This document shows, piece by piece, positions 38,606 through 51,399 of a DNA stretch of 64,000 nt (within the stretch, counting starts at the first letter, position 1; each line of letters starts with the position of its first letter). Both the position numbers and the translations under genes were made by a program. The notes below the pieces were generated by a model. The model did no database searches. It saw only the letters and a list, made by a program, of their open reading frames with translations, and was not told the origin of the DNA. The DNA lies in NCBI GenBank assembly GCA_009617715.1, contig VTFK01000074.1:434001-498000 (forward strand). Reading direction: 5' to 3'. This stretch comes from Plectrocnemia conspersa. Taxonomy: Eukaryota; Arthropoda; Insecta; Trichoptera; Polycentropodidae.

Positions 38606-39775
38606 AAAAAAAATATTTTTTTTAAATAGTTCTCTGCGATCATTTCTTTCCTATAGATAGTTTTTTTACAGCGATTTTGCTAAATGATAAAATTTCCTAT
38701 AACAAAAAAAACTAAACTTATTAGTAAAACGCATTAACCTTTGTATAAATTAAGTTATGGCTAAAAAAAATAGCAAGTTTTATATTAACAAAATAATATA
38801 AACGATCATAAATAAGTCAACATTAATAAATTAATTACAGAATATTGCTTATTAAATGGAAATGTTAAAATCCCATTTCTATGTTTATTGTTTATTTAAT
38901 TTATATTTAATGTAATCCTGTTGTAAAATTTGCATTCATACTACTGCTATAAATAAAATTATTAAAACAGTTAAGCATTGACTTACAAGTTCATTCCATT
39001 TATAAAAAAATACTGTCTATAATATAATGGGTTCATTTCGAAGTTGAATAATATTGCCATAATATCAGCGATTGTTATTTTCCTAAATTCCGAACATTTT
39101 CTAAGAAAGCATTAATCATACACATCAAACATGAGTAATCCACATGAATTATATTTTCGAAAAAATGGTTTCTTAACATGCACGCATGAACGAACACAAA
39201 ATTCAAAACAACAGCAAGAAAAACTCAACACGTTTAATCCAAAACTTTTATATTATATAAGATAAATTATTACGGTACTAATAAATCGCAGAATAAACAA
39301 CAGCCGTCAACTGTCAGATTTTTTTCCTATTGAATCTGACATATATTTCCGTACTAATCATCAGCTGTTGTGCTTGTCGTATATAATGTCGAAATGACGT
39401 TTTTGTGCGGTTTTCTTTATTTTATTGTACTTTTTTCTGAGCATGATTAAAATTATAGTGAGTCATCAGATTGGGTGAATTAAGTATTATATAATTGCGC
39501 CACCACTTGCATGTATGACGCAATACAAACAAATTCTATTAAAGTGTAAACAATAATCCATATTTATTAATTTATTAGAAATCTAAGTATAATTACTGGA
39601 CAGGTTTCCTAAACGCGTCATTAAATGACCTTTGAACATATTATTTACACACGCTCTGAATCAAATATATAAACATATGCATACATATAGGAACATATTA
39701 CTACCACAAATGCATAGTAAAATTCGTAAAATAAAAAACATAATAAAAATTAATAGCTCCAGCTCCTCTTAGCTA

Positions 39776-40065
39776 TTACTGAAAACATTTTTTTCTGACA
39801 AGCTCGTTTTTGTGAAAATACACTTTCAATTCATCAACATATAATAGAGAGTTTTCAATTGCCGCATGTATAATTATTTTATTAAAAATCAGCGGTCCCA
39901 AATTAGATTTCTGCAGAACTCCAAAACCATCGAAATACTCACATACTGACAGCGTCCATTTAAGTAGATCGATAGAAACTGACAAAGAATATTCGAGAAA
40001 TTAAAAAACCTAAATTTACCCGTGGAATGATACAGACAAAAACCGTGCTGCTGGTCCACTACAGC
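39776..40065 (-). mobile_element. Jockey-type LINE reverse-transcriptase fragment
   Basis: The minus strand encodes, in two frames, an upstream VDQQHGF..HST block and then FGVLQKSNLGPLIFN followed by SLLYVDELKVYF. These correspond to the reverse-transcriptase motifs QHGF-RST, GVPQGSxLGPLLF and YADDLKVY. The catalytic YADD has become YVDE and part of the sequence before it is deleted. Dead remnant. Confidence 0.8.
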
Positions 40066-41309
40066 TGATTGAGATTTATATACAAAAATTGGAAATTTTT
40101 TTTAAAACATAATCTTAAAATGTTTTTACGTGAAATTCAAAACATTTTTTAATATTGATTTGGTCATCTTGTACTGACTTGTAAATATTTACTAGAAATA
40201 AATCAAATTTTAAATTAAACAGAATTATTCCAGATTATTTTTCAAGCGGACCATTAGTTGCCAACAATTGATTTAAAGCAAACTACTAACAATTCATCAT
40301 TATATATTCATTAAGTGGAGAAGTTTTCTAAGTGAAAGAAAAGTAAATAGACAAAGACAAAATATATAACGAAATCCTTGAGTGTAAATTTGTTAACTCT
40401 ATAATTGTTAATTGTATGGTTTGCTTTATTTAATTTATTGAAATTTTCATTACTTCGAATAAAATTTTGAAGTTATCTTTATACATTTTACTGTGGATTA
40501 TTTAGTGATAATGGAATTGTAATTTTCTAAAACGCTTATGCTTTACTCATACGTTTTGTTTTGTTTTAGAATCTTTACATCAACATTAATAATAGAAATA
40601 TATATTTTGACAGTAGTGATTTTCGGGGTTAAAAAAGTAAATTATAAAATATAAAATAAAATTAACTAAGATACATAAATAAATATTTTAAATTATTAAG
40701 TTTGAGATGTAAATGCCTACTTACTTAATTAGAGAGCTGAAGCTATTAAAAAAATTATTTCTACTTCTAAAGCAAGATGTTTTTGGACATTTTATATTTA
40801 TATTTAAACGTAAGTTTGGTCTCATCATAGTAATGTGTATTGCGTGATATTTGTATAGTATTGTACTTTAATTGATAATATTAAAAATTTAGTACTAAAA
40901 AATGTTTTCATACTATTTTTAACGACAGAGTTAAAAAACTGTATTACTGCTGTTACTCCACACCGAGCAAGCGTTTGTTAAAACCGGTCTAATGAACTGT
41001 TTATATAATACACAATAAAAAAATTGACAATTCTCTTCTTCTATTGCTTTAGGGTTGCAATGGTAACTTTAGACTTGAGCTCCCTAATATGCTCGCAATT
41101 TTCCAATAAAAAATATTTTATAGATATATAATCACCGTTTTATAATGTCAGATTAAAAATAATATACTCACTCGATAATTCATCAAATCACTTTCAATGT
41201 TGAAGCACTTCAATACAATTCATGACCATCCACAAAACGAAAATTAAAAAAAAACACTTCACAAGTTAGTTAAAAAACTTTTTTTCTTCTAAAACGTCGA
41301 AAACATTAC

Positions 41310-41590
41310 TTTTTCGTTGCGGTGAAGCGAGAAATAAAAAAAAAAACATTTTCGTGGCTACGATCGGTCGCAGCGACTGGTCGAAGTATTATAGTTGGCA
41401 AGTTTCGTAAGTTATTCGGAGAACGCGAGAGTGCACGGCTCCCCGGGCCGGCGCCGCCACGGGACTGCCCCCAAAGCCTGCGCCCCCTCGATACACCCCC
41501 AAGAGTGAAACGCGCGCGCGCGCGAATCCGCCCCCACACCACTTTCTCGCAGCTTTTCGTTAGAAAACGTCTCGAACAACGTCAAAAGTT
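41310..41590. promoter_or_regulatory. Isolated CpG-rich island, candidate distal promoter / 5' UTR exon
   Basis: A GC- and CpG-dense block (core 41430-41560, including CCCCGGGCCGGCGCCGCCAC and a CG dinucleotide repeat at 41512-41525) in otherwise very AT-rich DNA. It lacks a convincing ORF. A consensus splice donor, GTAAGT, lies on the plus strand at 41407-41412. A possible acceptor at 45894-45895 precedes the first eIF3b coding exon, so the island could be an upstream eIF3b promoter with an untranslated exon. It could equally serve a minus-strand transcript. Confidence 0.45.
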
Positions 41591-43084
41591 TTCGACTACT
41601 TGAAAAACTACACGGAAGAGGATGGCAGCCGCTTATTTAACTTTTATTTTTTTATATATTGCGTAAAGAAAGTGTACAGAGTTGTCTACGCCAATGCATC
41701 CTGCATAGAAATAAAAAAATAATAATAATGTCAAGACTAAAATGCGTCCACCAACCGCGTGTACCTGGATGAAAACAAATCAATACTAACAAATGATTTA
41801 AAAATCAGATAGCTGTATTTACTGGGGAGTTGCCCAATACTCCCGTTGTTGAATACAAAATTAGTAATAAAGTAACACATAAGAACGAAGTTTTTCTAAA
41901 ATTTCTGGATTGTGTAAATTCCCTACCAAAAGCTTGAATCAGTGCTTTCCCAAATACACTAGACCAACGTTAAGCACAAAGACCACTCCAAGAAACTAAA
42001 CTAAAATAATAATCATATAAAATACTAAAATAATAATCAAATAAAAAACTGCTCGGCGTGGGAGTCGGCAGATTGCAAAAATGAATATTGGCTTTCCGCG
42101 TAGTTTTTTTCTATAGAAAATTTCTTAACAAGGATGAACGATTCTATTTCAGATGTGTTTTTAAAAAAGTTACTTTAAGAATAATGTGTGATAATGTACC
42201 TACTAATATATTTAAATAAATGATCGACATTTTACTATTATTTAAATTCTCTTATATTTTAATTACGATTAATAATTTAATTTATTACAAAAATAAAAAC
42301 AATAATAATGTTTTACATATATATTATTTTTATACATGTTTATTAAATTTTTTTGAGAAATAAAAAACAGCAAGAAACTCGAATACCTAATTACGTACTA
42401 CCATATTTTTATAATATTACTAAATAAATATCAAGTTGAGCCAAAAATAGCAAATAATATACAATGCTTTTAATAAAAATGTATTGAATTATCAAACCAA
42501 CTAACTGAAAAAGCTTTAGAACATAAGCACAGCTTATAAACTATAAAAACAAAATTTTAGTTTAATGCTGAAAGTGAAACTCTAGTTGGTAAGTATAATA
42601 TTCATATAAAATATATAGACAAAAAATCTTATTAACTACTATAGCAATTAAACATCACAAACAATAATCTACTAACACTTTTTGAGGGGCAGGATAATAA
42701 AAATAACAAGATCAATACTTGTGTTGAAGTGTCTTCATTTTAAAATGAGCAATCAGAAAAAATAGAACTTCATGCAAACCATATGTAGAACACTTTCCAT
42801 TTAATTTCAAGTAGTGCAGGCATTACGCACAGGCAGAGCAGGCGCCCGCCTGTAGCAGCCAAATTAAAGACGACACCTTCACGATTTTATAAAAAATGAA
42901 AAATAAAATCTGCAATTTCAATACGATTAATGTGTAATAAAAATAAAGAGAATAGCTTACAGAAAAGAATAACTGTTTGTTGGGTGAAATAACGTTTATT
43001 GCTTTGACAGTACAATAATAGATTGTATAATACAAGTATTTAAAATCGTACTTCATGTCTAAAATATTAATTTCGTTTATGGCT

Positions 43085-43405
43085 AAAACGGATGACAAAA
43101 TAGATCTTGTCGTCCTCATCGGGAGCTAAACATAATTCGTCATAAACGGAATAAAAATACTCCTCAAAGGCATCAGTAATATTTGTATAGCCATCGAAAG
43201 TTTTTTCATCACGATGCATCACTGTCGACGCTGATTAAGCGCGCCGCTTAAAGCCAACGACTCTCCAAAACTGCGGTCTCGTTTCCTTAGGACTCGTTGG
43301 TTGAACACACCGTAAATTTTGTCATATAAGGCAGTACGGGTTGCGTCCAAGTTGTCGCACTCACAGATTCGCGTACAATTGTATTTCGCCAACATTTTAT
43401 TTTAT
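43085..43405 (-). mobile_element. LINE fragment (endonuclease end / linker)
   Basis: The minus strand reads TRTALYDKIYGVFNQRVLRK, which resembles the end of the LINE endonuclease domain, then after a frame change KTFDGYTNITDAFEEYFYSV followed by YDEL. The latter resembles the 'A-F-x-x-Y-F-x-S-V' segment that precedes the reverse transcriptase in Jockey-like elements. Interrupted by stops. Confidence 0.55.
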
Positions 43406-45447
43406 ATCGCTAATAGCTAGTCTTCCAGCTATTTGAAACAAGCAGTAAATTCAGTCTCTACAGCTTAGCTTTCGGAAAATATCATAAGTATAGAAATTTT
43501 CATGCGAGTAACAGCTTAATATTTTTCACACAGTTAATAAGCTTGTCAAATATTTTATTTATTTTTCAGTATAATTAAAAATATACATACATGCATTGTA
43601 TAATTTTAATAATATTTCTTAGTTTACATAAATTCACTAGGAAATTCATCACACCACCTTGGAAAAAGACTTATTTTACAGGTACCAAAATAAAAAAATC
43701 TTATAAATTTCCGCTTTGCGTGCCAATATCCGGTAAAGAAAATAGTTAACTTTGATATTTTAAAGGCGTATCCTATAAATAATAAACTGTGTTGCCGTGG
43801 AAAAGAGTACACAATAACATTTCAGATTCCGATAAAAACTAATAAATCCCTTTTTTTATATTTCAACATAAATTGACTTACTTTAAATAACTATATAAGA
43901 TACGAATATGTTGAAACAATGCAATCTTTGTTGACCTTTCGTTAGTCCGTATGTACCGATATATATTAAAATAGAAAATTATAATGAATCTTTATAAAGT
44001 TTGCTAATTATTTCTATGTTACATAACCCTTTTGTGATATTCAGCGATGGGTCCGAAGGCTATTCATGTTGTCTACGTTGAATAATGAAAACTCCGGTTG
44101 ATATTTTTGTATCTGACGTTATCTGATATTTTCAGAATAAATTATTGTGAAAATCTGTTTCAGCGATTTACGTAAATGAAAGTATTAATATCAAAATATG
44201 TATTAGATATTCGGTTTAAACTAAAAATAACTTTACAGTATTTAATTTAATTATTTTAGGAAATAATAGAGATGCGTGACAGTAAGCTTTTTAAATAAAG
44301 TTTTAAACGTGTAAATGTCAATTGAGGTTAAATATATAATTATATATTACATAGCAAACTTTACCATTCCGAATTTAGGCGTCAAACTGTCACGTATTGA
44401 ATATTAATTACCACAATCGAAAATTTCCTATAATTTTATAATTCATTAACGTCGATTTATTGAATAACTTTAGTTTAAGTGACCTTTAATAAAACTGGTT
44501 TTGAATTTTAAATGTATACTTTATTTTAACTATAATAATTATTGATACTATTAGTCAAAGCAATACAAAAATTATGATTTTAATAATACTTTTAGGATTC
44601 AACATAAAACATATGTTTATATGTATATTTATCATATACATACAGAAATCAGTAAGTAAGTATATGATGGATAAATTTTAATTAGATATTTTATTTAAAC
44701 TATGTAGTAACGCGATTATTTTAGTATTTTAGTTTAAACTAGTTTTTCCGTATTAAGAATAAAATATATGGAGGTTCAACTGAAAATATTTAAATAGATT
44801 TTTTAATCTACCGTTACGCAGCCAAATATTATAATAAGATATGTATTATGTTATAACAAATAGTCTAGTTCCGCCCCCAAATAGTCGTATTAGTCAGAAG
44901 ATCGTAGACTGGAAGAATCGTTGGACTTAAATTCTCACGAGTGTAAATATTGAATCAATTACTTGAATCAACTATTCAGAACTACCACTTCGCTCTCAAC
45001 TTGGAATTAACGAGTGTTCAGCCGAACTTGCACCAAGCGAAGATACACCGAATCTTAAAAGCCCGAGAAAACAGTTTTCACTTCAAATGTGCCACCAGGT
45101 CCAACTATGTAATCACTTGAATTCCCAACAGTTCAACACAATCTTCGATAAGACTTTGAAACTATATGATGCAATAATAAGAGAAACGTATATATTTTAT
45201 ATTATGTAGTATGTTGTGATTTAAAAATAATTTATGTGAACATTCTGTAATTATAATAATAAACAGGAACACTTACAGATACCTGATTTTTTTATAATTG
45301 TGGAATACGGAAAATTAACAATTTAAAGTTCCGCCAATAGTTGACTTCCATTACTAGTTTTAGTAGCTCAAATATTATGCTAATATTAGTTTTCCGATAA
45401 CCTAATCAGAATTTGCAATACTCAAAAGAATGTTACAAATCATGTTC

Positions 45448-45590
45448 TGGAGAGTCTCAAGAATCAAATCTTGGTCCACTGCTATTTCTTCTGTTTATAA
45501 ATGACATAAACACCGCAACTTTTATACATTTTTTTATTCTATGCTGACAATAATATTGAAATCCATTACAGAGATTTATTTTTACGAAAA
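45448..45590 (+). mobile_element. LINE reverse-transcriptase fragment
   Basis: The plus strand encodes CSGESQESNLGPLLFLLFIN then DI, the conserved G-x-P-Q-G-S-x-L-G-P-L-L-F block. After a frame change FYADN follows, a damaged YADD active-site box. Too short to assign a clade beyond Jockey/CR1-like. Confidence 0.8.
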
Positions 45591-45895
45591 AAAATGCATT
45601 ATTATAGAGATGGTAACTTCTCCCTTATATGAGAAGTCAAGAGTTTTTCTTCATGCGGCGTGCGATCTAAACCATCGCGAAAGAATGGAGCGTATATAAA
45701 TTTATCTATTTACAGTTCTGTAAATATAAATTTAATTTCATGTTTTTTCTGTACACGGTTTAAATAAATAATAAGGCAATTTTTAATAATAAAATACGCT
45801 AATTTAAAATTTTGAGTAATTTAGATTTATGATAAGAATAAATATTTTTAATATTTTTTAATTGTAAAATATTTTTTATATAAATAATTTTCTAG

Positions 45896-46039
45896 GCATC
45901 ATAGCGTGACGTTCGCGAGCACCGGCGAACACGTTTGCGAATCGCTGCCGCAGCACGAGACGAAGAAGAAGCGCGTCGCCTTCACGAACGCCTTTCGGAG
46001 TGCCCACGTTGCCGCGGGAAGGGGCGCGCGCTCGCCGCC
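45896..46039 (+). promoter_or_regulatory. eIF3b GC-rich 5' UTR
   Basis: GC-rich leader immediately before the start codon. A TAG at 45902-45904 is in frame with the ATG at 46040, and no ATG in that frame lies between, so the downstream ATG (in GCCGCCATGA) is the start. The leader is preceded by TTTTCTAG, a possible acceptor, so this may be the 5' part of a second exon. Confidence 0.5.
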
Positions 46040-49000
46040 ATGAAGAAGAAGGCGGAGGAGCAATCGGCGGCGGCCGCAGAGCCCGAGGAAGAACCCGACT
46101 GGGAGGAGGAACCCGATTTCAGAGACCCTCCCGACTACGTCGACCTCATCACCGAAGAAGGTGAGTCCGATCGCCATGTTGCGCCCTCGCCCCCCAACTG
46201 CGCCCCCGTTCGACGTTTACTACGCGCCGGACCCGCGTTCGCCCCGAATAGCCTGCGATCCGGCGCCGGTCGGCCACGTACGGTGACATAACCTCAAATT
46301 CAATATGGAGTTCGCGTCTGCTTCCGTTTGACATGAAACAACTATTACGCCAATCGAATCTGGTTTATTTAGCGTCGATTTTATTAATTAACTCATTTCA
46401 GTAACGACTCCTTGCGAAATGTCACTTTCACATTTCCATTTCTTGGCATATAAGGAAAAGACAAAATGGCGGATTTGTTTGCAAATTTCAGCCATCACCA
46501 AATATTTCATACTTCTAAAAATGCATTGAATCAAGTTATATACATGTGTTTTTTCGACATTTAATGTTTCTGTTAAAACATTTTAGTTGATTCCAAAACT
46601 ATATTCTAAAATTAAAAGGATCATGTTTAATTATAAATATGTATAAGTTAAAAATAATACTTAAAAGTTACAAATTTCAATAGCAATGTAGCAGCTGTTT
46701 TAAAATGAAGGTGTTCAATACATTAAAACTGAAATTAACGAGAATAGGATTGCCCACAGCACCCTTTAATAATTTGAAGAAAACTCGACAAGAATCGTAA
46801 CCCAAGAATAATTACCAATCTTTCATATACAAGTTCTTAAGATTTTTTTTCAATCATTTTTTTCAATTTTTGCCCCGGACTGATGTTATAAAATATGCGA
46901 ATCACTGATGGGATTATCAAAGAGAAACGCATTCCTCATAACAAAGCCGAGCATGTTAGAGAGGGTCTTTTTTACTTTAATATCTTATTTGAATATTTAT
47001 TAATTCATATTTATAAAAAAAACAATGATCTAAGAAAAATGGTTGTTCGTAATTATATATTATCGAAAATTGTGCAATGGTGAAAATGATAAGCAAAAGA
47101 AGGCTCCATCGAATGTGAACATAACTATTTTTGCAAATCAATATCATTTTCTTTATAAAACAATAGAAATACTATCACATTGAATTGAATTAATAATTCC
47201 AGCAAATATTGTTTTATGACAATTCAGAAACTGGTCTATATTTCATGTATAATATTTTTTCCACAGAAATATCACTGTTTTCTTCTACTATTAAAGTATG
47301 AAATGAAGATGTTCTTATTTCACCCTTGATCTCTTTACGCAAGACCGTATTAATACATACTACAAATTCAAGTACATAATTTTTGCTGCGCCATGAATCA
47401 GGAATTTTAATGCATTTCCCAACATGATCATGTATGTTTTGCACCGAGGCATAGAAGAATTGCTGTTAATTGCTAAAATTACATTATCGATTAAAATTTT
47501 GATCATGTTTTTGTTTGCTTTTTTGCGTTCTCAAAGTTCTAGTCTGATTCTTCGATCTTCCGGAGCTCAGTCAAAATTTCTAATAGAAATAACTGAATCA
47601 TTATGCACATTTTGCCTTATGTGTCGCTTTAAATGGTCTAGTTTCCAATCAGTCCATTTTTTACCAGTGGTAAATTCACCTTTGGATTTCGGTTCGCTGC
47701 AAGTTGTACAAATAATATCATTCGTATTGCTGCGATAATCAAAAATGTCCCTGAGTTTCACTGTTGAAATTTGCTATGATTTTGATGATGGCGTTTTGAG
47801 AAACCTTCAGATGTTGCAACAGTAATAAGTAGTTTTAATTGTAGTAATAAGACGACTGTTACTTCTGAAAACTAGTCTAAACGGTAGAATATTTAATTAT
47901 TAACAATTTGGCGAATTCTTTTATGGATGAAATATTGCAAATTTCCGTCATAAACGTGGATTTTAACATGATCATTTAAAGAAGAAAATGTAATAGATCT
48001 TCATTATATCTGTTTTGCAATGATTCTGCAGATTTAATTATAACAATATTGCATATCTAATATTTTTCATGTTAAAGGAATGAAAATAACAGTAAATTCT
48101 GTGGTTCGTATCCATTATCTGGCTGAGGGAAGGGGGTTCTCGGAACCAAACTTTTTAAATTAGGATAACAGCGTTTTTTCCAATGGCAAGTCATGCTTCC
48201 TCGTTTTGCTGGAAAGCAGTTCTTATCTTGCTCTAAGACTCGGTTTATCATGTACACGTGTTCATCACAATTTGATTATTTATTACATTAAATATAATTT
48301 ATTGTTTCTTATTTTCTAGAATTAATACCTGACATTCTCGAGCAAAAACCGACAGAGACAGATGGCGTCGAAAACGTTATCGTGGTCGACGGGTTGCCCC
48401 AAGTGGGTCCCGACCGTCTGGCCAAGCTCCAGATCGTCATCAACAAGATCTTCGGTAAATTCGGAAACATCACAAACTCTTACTATCCGACCAAGCCCAA
48501 CTCGGAAGAAACCGTTGGCTACATCTTCCTGGAGTACGCCAACCCGGCGTACGCTCAAGAAGCCGTGAAAGTAACGAACAACTCCAAGCTGGACAAGAAC
48601 TTCACGATGCTCGTGAACCATCTGTCTGACTTTAAAAAGTAATGAACTATCTTAACGTGAATATATTAGATGAATGTGTTTATAACGTTTTTCTATACGA
48701 ACAGGTATTCATCCATCCCGAAAGAGTTCGAACCGCCGGCGCCCCAGCCATTCAACGTGCAATCCGATCTACAGTATTATTTGATGGAGCCCGATGCGTT
48801 CGATCAGTACTGCGTCGGAATCGGAACCGGAGTCTCGCTTCAAATATGGCAGAACTCCCTACCCGAGCCGACCTTGCTGCAAGACAGGCCCGAATGGTCT
48901 GAGACGTACGCCCTGTGGTCTCCGCTCGGCACGTACCTAGCCACGTTCCATTGGCGAGGAGTGGCTCTATGGGCTGGCCCCAAATTTAGCCAATTCCAAA

Positions 49001-50494
49001 AGTTCTCGCATCCGTACGCGCGCTTCATCAGCTTTTCGCCGTGCGAGAATTATCTAGTGACTTTCTGTCCCAACACTGACCGAGCCGAGGACAAGAAGAT
49101 CATCATTTGGGACATAAGAACCGGACAAGAGAAGCGTAGCTTCAATCCGATAGAAGACTGCTCCATTTGGCCTATTTATCGTTGGAGCAAAGACGATAAA
49201 TATTTCGCTTGCATGGGACCTGATTTACTTTCTGTATATCAAACGCCAGGTTTTGGTCTCTTAGAAAAAAAATCGATCAAAGTACCGGGAATTCGGTATG
49301 TCTTATTTATATATATATTATTTTATTTATCGATCAAAGCTAATTTTTGTATGCTCTTTGCAGTGATTTCAGTTGGTCTCCGACAGACAACATAATAGCC
49401 TTTTGGGTGTCCGAGGACAAAGACGTCCCCGCTAGAGTCATCCTCATGGACATACCGACTCGAGCGGAGATCCGTTCTAAGAACTTGTTCAACGTCGCCG
49501 ATTGTAAGATACATTGGCAGAAAAGCGGTGATTATCTATGCGTCAAAGTAGACAGATATTCGAAGATCCGCAAGGACAAGACTGACGTCAAATATTCGGG
49601 CTTGTGTTACAACTTCGAAATATTCCACATGCGCGAGAAGGAGATTCCCGTCGATTCCGTAGAAATTAAAGAAATTATTCACGCGTTCGCCTGGGAGCCA
49701 GTCGGCTCAAAATTCGCCATTATTCACGGAGACATTTCCAACACGTGTATCAGCTTTTTCGCCGTGAACACCGGACAAGCGCCTTCGTTGCTCAAAAAGT
49801 TGGAAAAGAAACCGTTCAACCATCTCTTCTGGTGCCCGTCTGGACAATTCATAGTCTTGGCTAATTTGGGCGTGACTGGCGGTGCTTTAGAGTTCTTGGA
49901 CACGTACGACTTTACCATTATGAACGTTTGCGACCATTATCAAATGTCAGGAATAGAATGGGATCCTACCGGACGTTACGTGGTCACCGGAGTGTCTTCG
50001 CTGAAGTGCAAGATCGATTGCGGATATTACATTTGGTCCTTCCAAGGAAAAATCCTCAGAAGAGTCACCAAAGAAGGTTTCGCTCAATTTTCTTGGCGGC
50101 CGCGTCCTCCGTCCCTATTGTCATCCACGCAACAGAAGGAAATACAGAAAAAATCTTAAGAAATATTCGGCCCAATTCGAATCTAAGGACAGATCCAGAC
50201 TCACAAAGGCATCTAAGGAATTGATCGCAAAACGAGCCGAGCTTATGAAGAAATTCGAAGAGTACCGAGCGATGAAGATTAAAGAATGGGAAGATAACAA
50301 ACCGAGAAGGCTCCAATTGAGAGATTGTAAGTTATCATCTATCTTCATTCTTATAAACGCATTCGATTCGATCGATTTAATTTATTTTATTAATTTCAGA
50401 CGTAGATACTGACGAACTCGCCTCCGATACCAAGAACGTCGAGGAAGAAGTAGTTGAATTTATTATCAAAGAAGAAACGACGCCTTGCGAGTAA
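46040..50494 (+). CDS. eIF3b: Eukaryotic translation initiation factor 3 subunit B (five coding exons, one frame break)
   Basis: Scaffold subunit of eIF3, which recruits mRNA and tRNA to the 40S ribosome. Exons: 46040-46160, 48320-48638, 48705-49295, 49364-50326 and 50400-50494; all junction phases agree and introns 2 to 4 are only 66-73 bp. The product would be about 695 residues, close to the insect length. An acidic N-terminus ([20 protein letters not shown]) leads to an RRM from about residue 58 ([32 protein letters not shown]), then the nine-bladed WD40-type propeller ([70 protein letters not shown]) and the C-terminal helix with RPRPPSLL and [16 protein letters not shown], which binds eIF3i/g. 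Within exon 4 a run of six A at 50148-50153 shifts the frame to a TAA at 50157. Five A would keep the conserved [14 protein letters not shown] block in frame. Confidence 0.95.
47214..47765 (-). mobile_element. hAT transposase remnant (ZMYM1/DUF4371-like) in eIF3b intron 1
   Basis: Minus-strand translation gives [18 protein letters not shown], then [20 protein letters not shown], the TTF/zinc-finger-like N-terminus of hAT proteins related to ZMYM1. Downstream, after a frame break, comes [20 protein letters not shown] followed by [20 protein letters not shown], which matches the DUF4371 segment with its acidic E-x-S-D-I-S motif. Opposite in orientation to the host gene and inactivated. Confidence 0.75.
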
Positions 50495-50667
50495 TCGCCA
50501 GATGATCTTTGACCGTCAATTCTGGCGTCGCGTATTATATACGTTGCGTTCAGTGTATTTATTTTCAACTCTTGGGATATAATCGTGTCACCTGTGCTGT
50601 TGTAATCTGTAATTGTGGGCTCTCCTATATATAATTGTTTTATAAGGGTTTTGTCTGTAATGATTTT

Positions 50668-50677
50668 AATAAATAAA
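50668..50677 (+). terminator. eIF3b poly(A) signal(s)
   Basis: Two overlapping AATAAA hexamers, about 175 bases after the eIF3b stop codon, in a T-rich setting. They fit a short 3' UTR. Confidence 0.65.
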
Positions 50678-50679
50678 AA

Positions 50680-51399
50680 TATATTTTACAGAACTGTGAA
50701 GCTTATGAATCAAATCATTTCGTGTCTATTGTATAATATGATCGTTTTGTAATTAGGAGTGAAATTGTTACGGCATAAAACATTTATAATCAATAAAATA
50801 ATGAATTGAAAGCATTTTTGTTGAAATTAAAGATTCCTTTGAGCTCGTGGTTAACAAAAATAAGGAAAAATAATATATCAAACGCTTCTGTTTTGACTTC
50901 TGGAATAAATGATAAAAAAAATAAAAGAAATCGAGCACTGATTTTTAACTTCCTGACATTTAGTTTGATAATTTTTATCACATAAATTAAATTACGTTCT
51001 AGAAATTCTCAACCTGTTCTTATTTTAGAAATTAATAAAACAACACTCAAAATGTTAACTACACAATGGCTCTTAATCTTTTCTTCAATTTGACGTCATT
51101 TAACTCCTTAAAGACTTGCAGTGCAGTCATAAATTGTGCAAATCCTTGAGACTTTTGGCCTCGGTAAATAATACATTTATTCAAATTTTATTTACTATTA
51201 TTTCACCTATTAGTGAAACTAAAGATATTTTAAGAAATCATAAATATTTATTAGATGTTAAAAAAATATAAATCAGCTAATTCTTGAAAAATTGCCATAA
51301 GTAATTTTAAAATGACATTGGTACAGTAACAAATAAATAAAGCAGACGTTAATATTATTTTTATCATTAAATGTGAAATTACAATTCATATGGCGATAT
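50680..51399. other. Intergenic AT-rich spacer after eIF3b
   Basis: No gene or recognisable element. The ORF at 50790-50981 on the minus strand is AT-driven and without similarity that I recognise. Confidence 0.45.

Larger units (their letters stand above)
30450..41300. other. Large intergenic region without recognised genes
   Basis: Roughly 10.8 kb between Atg13 and the CpG-rich island. It is filled with small repeats and element fragments listed separately: the hairpin at 31455-31559, MITE copies at 31590-31725, 33458-34035 and 37903-38605, the tRNA-like head at 37203-37275, and the LINE fragment at 39776-40065. A 13-base G run lies at 36019-36031. The GC-richer stretch 32930-33170 and 34020-34460 have no protein match that I recognise. 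No ORF shows coding character. Confidence 0.5.
41600..45890. other. Intergenic (or eIF3b 5' UTR intron) AT-rich DNA
   Basis: No coding exon found. It contains a second copy of the dispersed repeat seen near 715-790 (here about 42132-42200, sharing TTTCAGATGTG and TTTAAGAATAATGTG), LINE fragments at 43085-43405 and 45448-45590, and a CTTGCACCAAGC-family repeat near 44990-45090. The rest shows nothing recognisable. Confidence 0.45.

Noticed and set aside
41306..41603. Overlapping ORFs on both strands in the CpG island
   Set aside because: They are open because the GC-rich sequence lacks stop codons. No family resemblance, and both strands are equally open.
42823..43119. 98-codon minus-strand ORF
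   Set aside because: Composition is Tyr/Phe/Ile/Leu-rich as expected from AT-rich DNA, and it overlaps the LINE remnant in another frame.
45935..46039. N-terminal extension of eIF3b
   Set aside because: No ATG in frame, an in-frame TAG at 45902, and the ATG at 46040 has a very good context.
48840..49028. Minus-strand ORFs inside eIF3b exons
   Set aside because: Shadows of the coding strand, which carries the conserved protein.
50148..50159. Programmed frameshift or true early stop in eIF3b
   Set aside because: eIF3b is not known to use frameshifting and the C-terminal block is conserved. One extra A in a homopolymer is simpler.
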